Positions 51,671 to 59,801 of a DNA stretch of 64,000 bases are shown here, piece by piece. The notes beneath the pieces are model-generated. The model was not told the DNA's origin. It did not search any database and saw only the letters and a program-made list of their open reading frames with translations. Origin of the DNA: Actinocorallia populi (GTDB lineage: Bacteria > Actinomycetota > Actinomycetes > Streptosporangiales > Streptosporangiaceae). Numbering within the stretch: the first letter of the stretch is position 1; the number at the start of each line of letters is the position of its first letter. A program made the position numbers and the translations under genes. The stretch is taken from positions 248,001-312,000 of the forward strand of contig NZ_PVZV01000005.1 in assembly GCF_002995495.1 (NCBI RefSeq), in the 5' to 3' direction.

Positions 51671-52345
51671 TCACAGGGAGCGGGCCAGGCGGAAGCCCAG
51701 GTCGTCTATGCGGAAGGTGGGGTGGCTCTTGCGGCGGGTGCCGGCGCGGCAGCTCCACGAGGGGTCGTGGGCGCCCCCGCCCCGGAAGACGCGGTAGGGG
51801 CCGTAGACGGCGGGGTCGTAGACGTCCCAGCACCACTCCCAGACGTTGCCGAGCATGTCGTGCAGCCCCCAGGGGTTGGGGTCCTTGGCGGCGACCTCGT
51901 GCAGCACGCCGCGGGAGTTGGTGCGGTACCAGGCGATGCCGTCCAGGGGGGCGTAGTGGGGGCCGGGGGTGCCGGCGCGGCACGCGTGCTCCCATTCGGC
52001 CTCGGTGGGCAGGCGGTAGCCGTCGGCGCGCCAGTCGCAGACCACGTCCTGGGCGTTGGGGTCGTCGGTGAGGGTGTAGCAGGGGGTGAGGTCCGACGCC
52101 TCGGACAGCAGGTTGCAGAAGCGGACGGCCTCCAGCCAGGAGACCTCGGTGACGGGGGTGCGCGGGGTGGCGGGGGCGCCGGGGACGCCTCCGGTGAGGG
52201 CGAGGTGGAGCTCGCGGGTGACGGGGGTGGCCGACAGGAGGAAGGGCGCGACCTGCGCCGTCCAGGTCGCCTTGGTGCTCTCGTCGCGCAGGGCGACCTC
52301 GCCGCCCGGGATCTCGAGCAGGGCCGGGCCGGGGATGCGGTTCAT
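51671..52345 (-). CDS. SUMF1/FGE-sulfatase-domain protein
   Basis: A 224-residue protein with the formylglycine-generating-enzyme fold: PVTEVSWLEAVRFCNLLSE, YRLPTEAEWEHACRAGT, NPWGLHDMLGNVWEWCWDVY and VFRGGGAHDPSWSCRAGTRR, ending GFRLARS. Active FGEs have two copper-binding cysteines near the last segment; only one (SWSC) is seen here, so this is probably not an FGE but a related enzyme or binding protein, as in EgtB- or PvdO-like branches. I take the ATG at 52345; an ATG at 52387 is in frame. Confidence 0.82.
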   Translation of the reverse strand: MNRIPGPALLEIPGGEVALRDESTKATWTAQVAPFLLSATPVTRELHLALTGGVPGAPATPRTPVTEVSWLEAVRFCNLLSEASDLTPCYTLTDDPNAQDVVCDWRADGYRLPTEAEWEHACRAGTPGPHYAPLDGIAWYRTNSRGVLHEVAAKDPNPWGLHDMLGNVWEWCWDVYDPAVYGPYRVFRGGGAHDPSWSCRAGTRRKSHPTFRIDDLGFRLARSL

Positions 52346-52387
52346 CGGCGGGTCGTGTCTCGCGTCATCTGTTTGCGTCAACAACAT

Positions 52388-52713
52388 ATCTCGGGCTCGG
52401 GCCGCAAGGCGGTGTCGGTCGGGTGCGGGTGAGGCTCCAGGGGCCGTCGGCGTCGGTGGTGATCGGGGAGGCGGCGGAGGGCCCGCCGCGACAGGTGCCT
52501 CTGTGATGGACGAGCAGAACGGGGTGGGAGTTCGCGATGAAGTTGGATCTGTCCCGATATGTCGCCTTCGCCGTGGCGAGGGCGCGGGACGCGGGAGACG
52601 TGGGGCGGTGTCCCCCGGCCTTGATCTTACGGGCCTTCCGGCGCCGCGCGGTGGAAGGGCGGGCGTCCGTCCCGATCGGGGAACTCGTCTCCGGCACGGG
52701 GCGTTCGGGAGGC
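52388..52713 (+). other. Gene-poor gap before the DUF6191 gene
   Basis: About 325 bp. An in-frame extension of the DUF6191 gene starts at 52537 (ATG with GGTGGGAG upstream), but its codons include TTA, TTG, GAT and TAT unlike the rest. Either it is a longer N-terminus or non-coding leader. The part 52388-52500 holds nothing I can support. Confidence 0.35.
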
Positions 52714-53025
52714 ATGGCCGTTCTCCTCTTCCTGACCGTTCCCGGACTGGTGCTGCTCCTCGTCCTGTTCGCGGCGGTCGACAGGCTGGGCCTGGCGGCG
52801 AACCGGCGGGTGCGGCTCCCCTGGCGCAGGGAGGAGGAGGGGCGGCCCGTCTCGGCCGTCGGCCTCGACGAGATGCACGCCCTCTTCTACGCCACCAAGC
52901 GCCACGAGCTGGACCAGCGCCGCACCTCGCTGGTGTTGCGGGACGAGGAGGGCGACGCCGCGCCGCCGCGCAGCCGGGTCGACCTGGAGGGCGGCACGGC
53001 CGTCCTCCAGGTCCCGCGGGGCTGA
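52714..53025 (+). CDS. DUF6191 small membrane protein
   Basis: A 103-residue protein with one N-terminal helix (MAVLLFLTVPGLVLLLVLFA) and the family's LDEMHALFYATKRHELDQRR, LVLRDEEGDAAPPRSRVDLEGG and AVLQVPRG elements. Function unknown. Chosen by family length; GGGAGG is only one base upstream, so the start at 52537, which has a better-spaced ribosome site and a TTA (bldA-type) codon, is a real alternative. Ends 4 bp from the convergent DUF6194 gene. Confidence 0.68.
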   Translation: MAVLLFLTVPGLVLLLVLFAAVDRLGLAANRRVRLPWRREEEGRPVSAVGLDEMHALFYATKRHELDQRRTSLVLRDEEGDAAPPRSRVDLEGGTAVLQVPRG

Positions 53026-53029
53026 CCCC

Positions 53030-53503
53030 TCAGGAGCGCGGGCGGTGGCGCCGGGCCGCACGGTCCCGCGCCTCCTCCAGGAGCTCCAGGGTCCGCCGCC
53101 CGGACTCCTCTCCCGGGTTCAGGACGCAGGCCCACCCCTGGGCGGCGTACACCGGATGGGGGAGGACCCGGTCCAGCACGGCGTGGTCGACGTCGGCGCG
53201 GTGTTCGGCGTGCGCGGCGGGCGGATGGCCGAACAGCCGCCGGAACCCCTCGCGCCCGACGGCGATGTTCACCCGGAACACCCCGGCCCGGTCCAGCGCC
53301 GAGGCCTCGTCGAACCCCGGGTAGTCCTTGGTGACGATCGTGGCGAAGGGGAACCGCCGGTCGTCCGGCGTGTCCCCCCGCGGGTCGTAGAAGAAGAACG
53401 AGTCGCCCCAGGCGATCTCCGGGGCCCCGCCGTCCGCCCCGGCGGTCTCGGCCACGACCCCCGGCAGCCCGGCCGCGAACCGGATGACGTCTTCCTCGGT
53501 CAT
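53030..53503 (-). CDS. DUF6194 protein
   Basis: A 157-residue protein with the DUF6194 pattern: a start with MTEEDVIRFAAGLPGVV, WGDSFFFYDPRGDTPDDRRFP, FATIVTKDYPGFDEASALDR, HAEHRADVDHAVLDRVLPHP and VYAAQGWACVLNPG. MmcQ/YjbR-like fold is possible. Function unknown. The RNA-like element lies 66-119 bp upstream. Confidence 0.85.
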   Translation of the reverse strand: MTEEDVIRFAAGLPGVVAETAGADGGAPEIAWGDSFFFYDPRGDTPDDRRFPFATIVTKDYPGFDEASALDRAGVFRVNIAVGREGFRRLFGHPPAAHAEHRADVDHAVLDRVLPHPVYAAQGWACVLNPGEESGRRTLELLEEARDRAARRHRPRS

Positions 53504-53568
53504 CGAAAGGAACCTCCTTGGTTTCGGCTGTTCCTTCGACTATGTCATTGCACCACCCTGTGAGACTT

Positions 53569-53622
53569 GGATCGGCTTTGCCTGGAAACAGGGGAGTAAA
53601 CCCTCAAAGCAGGTGAAGATCC
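53569..53622. other. Structured element with nested stems (candidate RNA or transposon end)
   Basis: Nested complementary parts: GGATC (53569-53573) with GATCC (53618-53622), GCTTTG (53575-53580) with CAAAGC (53605-53610), and an inner CCTG-GAAA-CAGG hairpin (53581-53592) closed by a GNRA-type loop. An alternative inner hairpin is AGGG-GAGTAAA-CCCT. The stretch 53530-53625 is near 50% GC in a region over 70%. It lies downstream of the formate dehydrogenase operon and upstream of the DUF6194 gene on the minus strand. It matches no RNA family I know. Confidence 0.5.
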
Positions 53623-53661
53623 TCGCTTCCCGGGCGCGGCCGGGGCGAGCGTGAGGCGGGA

Positions 53662-54672
53662 TCAGGTGGCGGGCGGGGGGAGGGCCTTGGTCTGCTGCTG
53701 CTTGCGGAGGCGCTGGGGGATGACGGTGTACTGCGGGTCGGCGGCCGAGGCGCGGCCGGCCTCGAAGACGGAGAGGCGGGTGAGGGCGGAGCCCAGGAGG
53801 AGGGCGGAGCCGCAGAGGAGGCCGGCGCGGCGGGTGCGGACGAAGGGGGCGGTGAGGGAGGCCGCGGCGGTGAGGGTCTCGGCCGCCCTGGTGAGCAGGG
53901 CCGCGCGGCCCTGGCGGTAGGGGTCGGCGAGGAAGCCGAGGCCGCGGCGCATGCGGCGGGCGGCGGTCAGTTCCAGGAGGCCGCCCAGGAAGGCGGTGAC
54001 GCGGACGGAGGCGTGGCGGGACGGGGAGAGCACGGTCAGGGCCAGGCCCGCGGCGGCGCACGCGGAGGAGCCCGCGAAGACGAAGGGGAGCTCGCGGTAG
54101 GCCTCGTGCCAGACGGGGACGGCGGTGTCGGCGAGGAGCACGGCCGTGTAGGTGGCGACGGCGGGGCCGGTGAGGGCGGCCAGGGCGGTGGACGTCGCGC
54201 CGAGCCGGGGGAACAGGCGGGTGACATGGGTGGCGGCGGCGACGCCCGCGGAGGGGCCGTAGACGGCCAGGATCCAGGAGCCCATGCTCATCGGCGACGT
54301 CGGTTTGAAGACGCGGAGCATGTTGGGGAAGCGGGACGGCACGCCCAGGTCGTGGATGAGCAGGACGGTGGACATGCCGATGGCGCCCAGCGCGCCGACC
54401 TTGCTCACCGTGGCGAGGGAGCGGCGGCCCGCGGCGTCGGCGCCCGCCGCGATCACCGAGGACGCTCCGGCCAGGCCGCCGAGGAAGAGATATCCGGCGA
54501 TGTCGGAGGCCGCCCACGGCGCCTCCTTGAGGATCGGACGGCCGTAGTAGGAGGTGAACTCCGCATCCGGGACGACGGAGCCCTTGCCGCCGCGCAGCGC
54601 GGCGGGGCTCGCCTCGCGGCCGGGGCGCTGGCCGCGAGGCGAGCCCTCCCTGGTGACGACTGACTCGCTCAT
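53662..54672 (-). CDS. NrfD-type membrane subunit of formate dehydrogenase
   Basis: A 336-residue integral membrane subunit with about eight or nine helices (AASDIAGYLFLGGLAGASSV, LIHDLGVPSRFPNMLRVF, SWILAVYGPSAG). NrfD/PsrC-type subunits pass electrons from iron-sulfur subunits to quinone. The ATG overlaps the iron-sulfur subunit stop (ATGA). Last gene of the operon; the structured element follows. Confidence 0.88.
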   Translation of the reverse strand: MSESVVTREGSPRGQRPGREASPAALRGGKGSVVPDAEFTSYYGRPILKEAPWAASDIAGYLFLGGLAGASSVIAAGADAAGRRSLATVSKVGALGAIGMSTVLLIHDLGVPSRFPNMLRVFKPTSPMSMGSWILAVYGPSAGVAAATHVTRLFPRLGATSTALAALTGPAVATYTAVLLADTAVPVWHEAYRELPFVFAGSSACAAAGLALTVLSPSRHASVRVTAFLGGLLELTAARRMRRGLGFLADPYRQGRAALLTRAAETLTAAASLTAPFVRTRRAGLLCGSALLLGSALTRLSVFEAGRASAADPQYTVIPQRLRKQQQTKALPPPAT

Positions 54673-55499
54673 CGGCGTCTCCCGAACATCGCGACGGCGG
54701 TGATCCCGCCGAAAAGGGTGAGGGCGGCCATGCCCGCGTAACGCCACATGGCGGGCAGGTCGCGGGTGGTGACGACGGGGTCGGGCGGCAGCCCGTAGGT
54801 CTCGGGGGTGTCCAGCAGCAGGAAGAACGCGCCGTCCCCGCCCACCCCGTCGGCCGGGTCGTCCCCGTACAGGCGGGCGTCGGCGACCCCCGCGACGTGC
54901 AGCTGCGCCAGCCGGGTCGCCGCCCGGGTGCGCAGTTCCTCGAGGGGGCCGAACTGGATGGATTCGGTGGGGCACGCCTTGGCGCAGGCCGGCTCCATCC
55001 CGCCGCCGATCCGGTCGTAGCACATCGTGCACTTCCAGGCCCGCCCGTCGTCCTCCCGCTTCTCGATGACGCCGTACGGGCAGGCGGGCACGCAGTAACC
55101 GCACCCGTTGCAGATGTCCTCCTGCACCACGACGGTGCCGAACTCGGTGCGGAACAGCGACCCCGTGGGGCAGACGTCCAGGCAGGCCGCGTGCGTGCAG
55201 TGCTTGCACACGTCCGAGGCCATCAGCCACCGGATGCCGCCGTCGCCGTCGGACGCGGGCTGCTCGACGAACGCCACGTGCCGCCAGGAATCGGCCCCCA
55301 GCGCCTGCGTGTTGTCGTACGACCAGCCCGTGAACTCCAGCCCGTCCTCGGGGATGGCGTTCCACTCCTTGCACGCCACCTCGCACGCCTTGCAGCCGAT
55401 GCAGACGGACGTGTCGGTGAAGAACCCCACCCGCGGCGGCGGGCCGGCGTGCCCGGCGTCGGCGGCGACGTCCGGTTCGGGTCCGCTGAGCAGCCCCAT
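54669..55499 (-). CDS. Iron-sulfur (beta) subunit of formate dehydrogenase
   Basis: A 276-residue ferredoxin-like subunit. Four cysteine clusters are seen: CIGCKACEVACKEW, CKHCTHAACLDVCPTGSL, CNGCGYCVPACPYGVI and CTMCYDRI with CAKACP, enough for four [4Fe-4S] clusters. One membrane helix closes the C-terminus (about residues 250-270). It carries electrons from the catalytic subunit to the membrane subunit. It starts 1 bp after the alpha-subunit stop. Confidence 0.95.
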   Translation of the reverse strand: MGLLSGPEPDVAADAGHAGPPPRVGFFTDTSVCIGCKACEVACKEWNAIPEDGLEFTGWSYDNTQALGADSWRHVAFVEQPASDGDGGIRWLMASDVCKHCTHAACLDVCPTGSLFRTEFGTVVVQEDICNGCGYCVPACPYGVIEKREDDGRAWKCTMCYDRIGGGMEPACAKACPTESIQFGPLEELRTRAATRLAQLHVAGVADARLYGDDPADGVGGDGAFFLLLDTPETYGLPPDPVVTTRDLPAMWRYAGMAALTLFGGITAVAMFGRRR

Positions 55500-55500
55500 C

Positions 55501-58500
55501 TCACCTCTCCGTTCCGGTCGACGCGGTGATGCCCGCCCGCTCCCGGTACTCGCGCACCAGGGACGTCAGGGCGGCTCCGCGCGGACGCCGCCCTGGACGG
55601 ATGTCGGCGCTGAACGCCTTGACCTCCTGGATGTGCACGTTCGGGTCCAGCGAGACGGACGCCAGCTCGTTCGCCGCGTCCCCGGTGCTGTACCCGTTCG
55701 GCCCCCAGTGGTAGGGCAGCCCGATCTGGTGCACGACCTGCCCGTTCAGCCGCAGCGGGCGCACCCGCCTGGTCACCATGACCCGCACCTCGATGGCGTT
55801 GCGGGCCGTGACGACGGTCGCCCACCCGCTGTGCTCGAGCCCCTTCTCGGCGGCGAGCTCGGGGGAGACCTCGCAGAACGCCTCCGGCTGGAGCTCCGAC
55901 AGGTAGGGCGACCAGCGGCTCATCCCGCCGGCCGTGAAGTGCTCGGTGAGCCGGTAGGTGGTGACCACGTACGGGAAGACCTCCGCCCCCGGCTCGGACC
56001 CGCTGGGGTGGTACCGGTTGTACGGGTGGGAGAACACCTGGCGGACGGGGTTGCGCCGCTGCCGGTAGAGCGGGTTGTCGAACGGCGAGTCCTGCGGCTC
56101 GTAGTGCGTCGGCATCGGCCCGTCCACCATGCCGGTGGGCGCGAACAGCCAGCCCTTCCCGTCGGCCTGGAGGATGAACGGGTCGGTGCCCCGCAGCCCC
56201 TCCGGTCCCGTGGCGCCGGCGGAGGGGCGGTACGAGGGCGGCATGTCGAGCTTGAAGTCCGGCACGTCGTGCCCCGTCCAGCGGCCCGCCTCGCCGTCCC
56301 ACCACACCAGCGCCTTGCGGTCGCTCCACGGTGTCCCGTCGGGCGCGGCGGACGCCCGGTTGTAGAGGATGCGCCGGTTCTCCGGCCACGCCCACGCCCA
56401 CTCCGGCGCGATCCAGCTCTGCTCGCCGCCCGGTCTGCGGCGGGCCGCCTGGTTGACCCCGTCCCTGTACACCCCGCAGTAGATCCAGCAGCCGCAGCTG
56501 GTCGTCCCGTCGTCCCGCAGCTGGGAGGACGTCGCCAGGTGCGCGCCGTCCGGCCCGAAGCCGTTGACCTCCGCCAGGACCGCCGCCGCGCTGGGCTCGG
56601 CCGACGGACCCTCCACCGGGTAGTCCCAGGTCAGGTCGAGGACCGGCCGGTCGCGTTCCGCGGTGGAGCCCGCCAGCCGCTCCCGGATGATCCGCCCCAG
56701 GTGGTACATGAACCACAGGTCGCTCCGCGCGTCCCCGGCGGGCTCGACGGCCTGGTCGTGCCACTGCAGCCAGCGGTTGGTGTTGGTGAAGCTGCCGTTC
56801 TTCTCGGTGTGCGAGGCGGCGGGGAAGAAGAACACCTCGGTCTCGATGTCGCGGGTGCGCAGCTCGCCGGTCTCGATCTCCGGCCCGTCCTTCCACCACG
56901 TCGCGCTCTCGATCAGCGAGAAGTCCCGCACCACGAGCCAGTCCAGCTTCGCCATCCCGAGCCGCTGCAACCGCGCGTTGGCCGAGCCGACCGCCGGGTT
57001 CTCGCCCATCAGGAAGTAGCCGCGGCACTCGCCCTTCAGCTGGGCCATGACGGTCTCGTACGTGCTGTGCCCGCCGGTCAGCCGCGGCAGGTAGTCGAAG
57101 CAGAAGTCGTTCTCCGCCCGTGCGGCCTCGCCCCACCACGCCTTGAGCAGGCTGACGACGTAGGAGCGCATGTTCCCCCAGTAGCCCTTCTGCGCGGCGT
57201 CCGCCGCGACGAAGGCGTCCAGGTTCTGGTGGGCGTGCGCGTGCGGCATCGGGATGTATCCCGGCAGCAGGTCGAAGAGGGTGGGGATGTCGCTGGAGCC
57301 CTGGATGCTGGCGTGCCCCCGCAGCGCCTGGATCCCGCCGCCGGGGCGGCCGATGTTGCCCAGCAGCAGCTGCAGGATCGACGCCGTCCTGATGTACTGC
57401 GAGCCGACGGTGTGCTGGGTCCAGCCGACGGCGTAGGCGAACGCGCTCGTGCGGTCCGGGCCGGAGTTGCGCACCAGCGCGGCGCAGACCCGGGCGAACA
57501 GCTCAGGGGTGATGCCGCAGACCCGCTGCACCATCTCGGGCGTGTAGCGGGCGTAGTGCCGCCTGAGGATCTGCAGGACGCACCGCGGATGCCGCAGCGT
57601 CGGGTCGGTCTCGGGCGTGCCCGGCCCGAGCGAAGGGCCGCCCGCGCCGTGGCTCTCCGCATGCCCGGATTCGCGGATCTTCTGCGTCCGCTCGTCGTAC
57701 GCCTCGTCCCGCGGGCCGGAAGCGGGGACGAGGGGACCCATCCCCGCGTACCGCCAGGTGTCGAAGGTGTAGTGGCGGTGTTCGGGGTCCAGTCCGGAGA
57801 ACACCCCGTCGAGGTCCTCGGTGTCCTGGAAGTCGTCGTTGACGATGGTCGAAGCGTTGGTGTAGTTGGCGACGTACTCGTGGAAGTAGGCGTCGTTCTG
57901 CAGCACGTGGTTGATGATCCCGCCGAGGAAGGCGATGTCCGATCCGGCGCGGATCGGCACGTGCAGGTCGGCGAGCGCGCTGGTGCGGGTGAACCGGGGG
58001 TCGACGTGGATGACCGTCGCCCCGCGCGCCTTGGCCTCCATCACCCACTGGAAGCCCACGGGATGCGCCTCGGCGAAGTTGGACCCCTGGATGACGATGC
58101 AGTCCGAGTGCTGCAGGTCCTGCAGGAACATGGTCGCGCCGCCCCGCCCGAAGGACGTGCCCAGGCCCGAGACGGTCGAGCTGTGGCACAGCCGCGCCTG
58201 GTTCTCCACCTGGATGACGCCCAGCGCGGTGAACAGCTTCTTGATGAGGTAGTTCTCCTCGTTGTCGAGGGTCGCCCCGCCCAGGCTGGCGATGCCGAGC
58301 GTCCGGCGCACCCTGACGCCGTCGGCCTCGTCCTGCCAGGTGTCCTCCCGGGCGGCGATGACGCGGTCGGCGACCATCTCCATCGCCGTCGCCAGGTCCA
58401 GCTCCTCCCAATGGGCGGAGCGGGGCCGCCGGTACAGCACCCGGTGCTCGCGGGACGGGCCCGTGGTGAGCTGCAGGGACGCCGACCCCTTGGGGCACAA

Positions 58501-58740
58501 CCGCCCCCGGCTGACGGGGGAGTCCGGATTGCCCTCGATCTGGACGACCTTCTCGTCCTTGACGTAGACGTTCTGCGCGCAGCCGACCGCGCAGTACGGG
58601 CACACCGACTTCACGACCCGGTCGGCGGTCGCGGTGCGCGGGCGCAGGTCCGCGGTCTCCTCCGAGCGCGCCGCCGCGCCCCGGCCGAGCCGGTCGCCTC
58701 CGGTGAGCTGCCGGTAGACCGGCCATCTCCGTAGGTCCAT
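55501..58740 (-). CDS. Formate dehydrogenase catalytic (alpha) subunit
   Basis: A 1079-residue Mo/W-bis-MGD oxidoreductase. An N-terminal [4Fe-4S] site is CPYCAVGCAQNVYVKDEK and GRLCPKG (about residues 49-85). The molybdenum ligand is Cys in ARLCHSSTVSGLGTSFGRG, where E. coli FdnG has selenocysteine; so it is a Cys form. It oxidises formate to CO2. No twin-arginine signal is visible at the N-terminus (MDLRRWPVYRQLTGG), so the enzyme probably faces the cytoplasm. GGGGGG precedes the ATG. The beta subunit follows at once. Confidence 0.95.
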   Translation of the reverse strand: MDLRRWPVYRQLTGGDRLGRGAAARSEETADLRPRTATADRVVKSVCPYCAVGCAQNVYVKDEKVVQIEGNPDSPVSRGRLCPKGSASLQLTTGPSREHRVLYRRPRSAHWEELDLATAMEMVADRVIAAREDTWQDEADGVRVRRTLGIASLGGATLDNEENYLIKKLFTALGVIQVENQARLCHSSTVSGLGTSFGRGGATMFLQDLQHSDCIVIQGSNFAEAHPVGFQWVMEAKARGATVIHVDPRFTRTSALADLHVPIRAGSDIAFLGGIINHVLQNDAYFHEYVANYTNASTIVNDDFQDTEDLDGVFSGLDPEHRHYTFDTWRYAGMGPLVPASGPRDEAYDERTQKIRESGHAESHGAGGPSLGPGTPETDPTLRHPRCVLQILRRHYARYTPEMVQRVCGITPELFARVCAALVRNSGPDRTSAFAYAVGWTQHTVGSQYIRTASILQLLLGNIGRPGGGIQALRGHASIQGSSDIPTLFDLLPGYIPMPHAHAHQNLDAFVAADAAQKGYWGNMRSYVVSLLKAWWGEAARAENDFCFDYLPRLTGGHSTYETVMAQLKGECRGYFLMGENPAVGSANARLQRLGMAKLDWLVVRDFSLIESATWWKDGPEIETGELRTRDIETEVFFFPAASHTEKNGSFTNTNRWLQWHDQAVEPAGDARSDLWFMYHLGRIIRERLAGSTAERDRPVLDLTWDYPVEGPSAEPSAAAVLAEVNGFGPDGAHLATSSQLRDDGTTSCGCWIYCGVYRDGVNQAARRRPGGEQSWIAPEWAWAWPENRRILYNRASAAPDGTPWSDRKALVWWDGEAGRWTGHDVPDFKLDMPPSYRPSAGATGPEGLRGTDPFILQADGKGWLFAPTGMVDGPMPTHYEPQDSPFDNPLYRQRRNPVRQVFSHPYNRYHPSGSEPGAEVFPYVVTTYRLTEHFTAGGMSRWSPYLSELQPEAFCEVSPELAAEKGLEHSGWATVVTARNAIEVRVMVTRRVRPLRLNGQVVHQIGLPYHWGPNGYSTGDAANELASVSLDPNVHIQEVKAFSADIRPGRRPRGAALTSLVREYRERAGITASTGTER

Positions 58741-58817
58741 GACATCCCCCCGCGGGCGTCGCGAGCCGTCGTCGGAAGAGGGGAGGCCGGACGCCCGTCG
58801 CGCCCGGCCTCCGGTGG

Positions 58818-59510
58818 TCAGCGTCCGCGACCCATCGTGTCCTTGGGCTTCTCCCGGCCCCGGGACTGCTCCTGCTCCTGCTCCTGTTCCTGGTGGCGGT
58901 TCTGCTGGTTCTGCTGCTGGCCCCGCTTCTGGTTCTGCTGCCCCTGCTGCCCCTGCTGACGCGGGGAGCCGCCGCCCGAGCTCCGCGCCTGGGCGGTGCC
59001 CTTGAGCGCGCCGGGCCGCGGTGCGGCGTGCGGGCGGGCCCGGCCCTCGGCCGCCGCCTGCTTGCGCTGGGCGATCTGCGCGCCGATCTGCTGGGCCCGC
59101 TGCGGGTCCATGACCTTGCGCAGCGCCGGCAGCACCTGCTGCTCCTCGAAGTCGATGTGCGCCTTGATCTCCTGGGCGGCGGTGCGCAGCTGCTCCTCGA
59201 ACTTCTGCTCCTGCGGGTCGATGTTCCGCAGGTCGGCCATGGTCTGCTGCGCGGACTGCTCCTGCCGGACGCCCTGCTCGGCCATTTGCGCGCCGTTCGC
59301 CATGAGCTCGCGGACGGCGGGCCAGAAGCACTCCTGCTCGGCCGACTCGTGCTGGGAGTGCTCCATGATGAGCCGGTCGACCAGCTGCCTGCGCCGGGCC
59401 AGCGCCGCCTGGTTCGCTCCGTTGGCGCTGTTCGGCGAGCTCTCCAGTTCGCGGAGCATCCGCCTGATCTCCCGGTGGCCGTTCTCCAGAACGGTGAACA
59501 CGTCGTCCAT
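58818..59510 (-). CDS. Hemerythrin-domain protein with Gln-rich tail
   Basis: A 230-residue protein. The hemerythrin-like four-helix part (about residues 1-145) has candidate iron ligands: NGHREIRRML, MEHSQHESAEQE and AHIDFEEQQVLPAL. The C-terminal about 75 residues are Gln/Arg/Gly-rich and of low complexity (QQGQQGQQNQKRGQQQNQQN), probably disordered. It may bind O2 or NO or sense redox state. It lies 77 bp upstream of the formate dehydrogenase alpha subunit on the same strand, so it is likely first in the operon. A GTCACC-GTC-GGTGAC dyad (59532-59546) is just upstream of its start. Confidence 0.85.
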   Translation of the reverse strand: MDDVFTVLENGHREIRRMLRELESSPNSANGANQAALARRRQLVDRLIMEHSQHESAEQECFWPAVRELMANGAQMAEQGVRQEQSAQQTMADLRNIDPQEQKFEEQLRTAAQEIKAHIDFEEQQVLPALRKVMDPQRAQQIGAQIAQRKQAAAEGRARPHAAPRPGALKGTAQARSSGGGSPRQQGQQGQQNQKRGQQQNQQNRHQEQEQEQEQSRGREKPKDTMGRGR

Positions 59511-59801
59511 GCTTCCCCCCGTTGTATCTGCGTCACCGTCGGTGACACCCGCACAGGACCTCCCCCTGCCGCGTCCGGCAAATCCCCGGTATGCGCAGTT
59601 CAGAGCGTTTCTGGTGATCCCTTTCCCGGGCTTTCCTGTGTTTTGCCGGAAGTGCGTTCAGCCCATGAGGGTGCCGCGACATGTTCCGTGCCGTCGGATG
59701 TCCTACGCGACGTGCGGCGAACCGGAGATATTGAACTCTGTTCTAGTTTGGCCGTCTGTGGCATTGTCGGCCCACACCCCTGGTCGAGGAGGAGCGCCCG
59801 C
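59511..59801. promoter_or_regulatory. Divergent promoter region of the hemerythrin/formate dehydrogenase operon
   Basis: 290 bp between divergent genes. It holds GTCACC-GTC-GGTGAC at 59532-59546, 22 bp from the hemerythrin start, and AT-richer parts near 59590-59640 and 59720-59760. The dyad is a candidate operator or leader hairpin. No clear -10/-35 is visible. Confidence 0.4.

Noticed and set aside
53569-53622. Known riboswitch or SECIS
   Set aside because: The fold does not match any consensus I know (cobalamin, SAM, c-di-AMP, Moco), so it is reported only as an unassigned structured element.
55108-58734. 1208-residue forward reading frame
   Set aside because: Antisense shadow of the formate dehydrogenase genes on the minus strand.
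55501-58740. Selenocysteine-type formate dehydrogenase
   Set aside because: The metal-ligand position is a normal Cys in ARLCHSS and there is no in-frame TGA, so no SECIS is expected.
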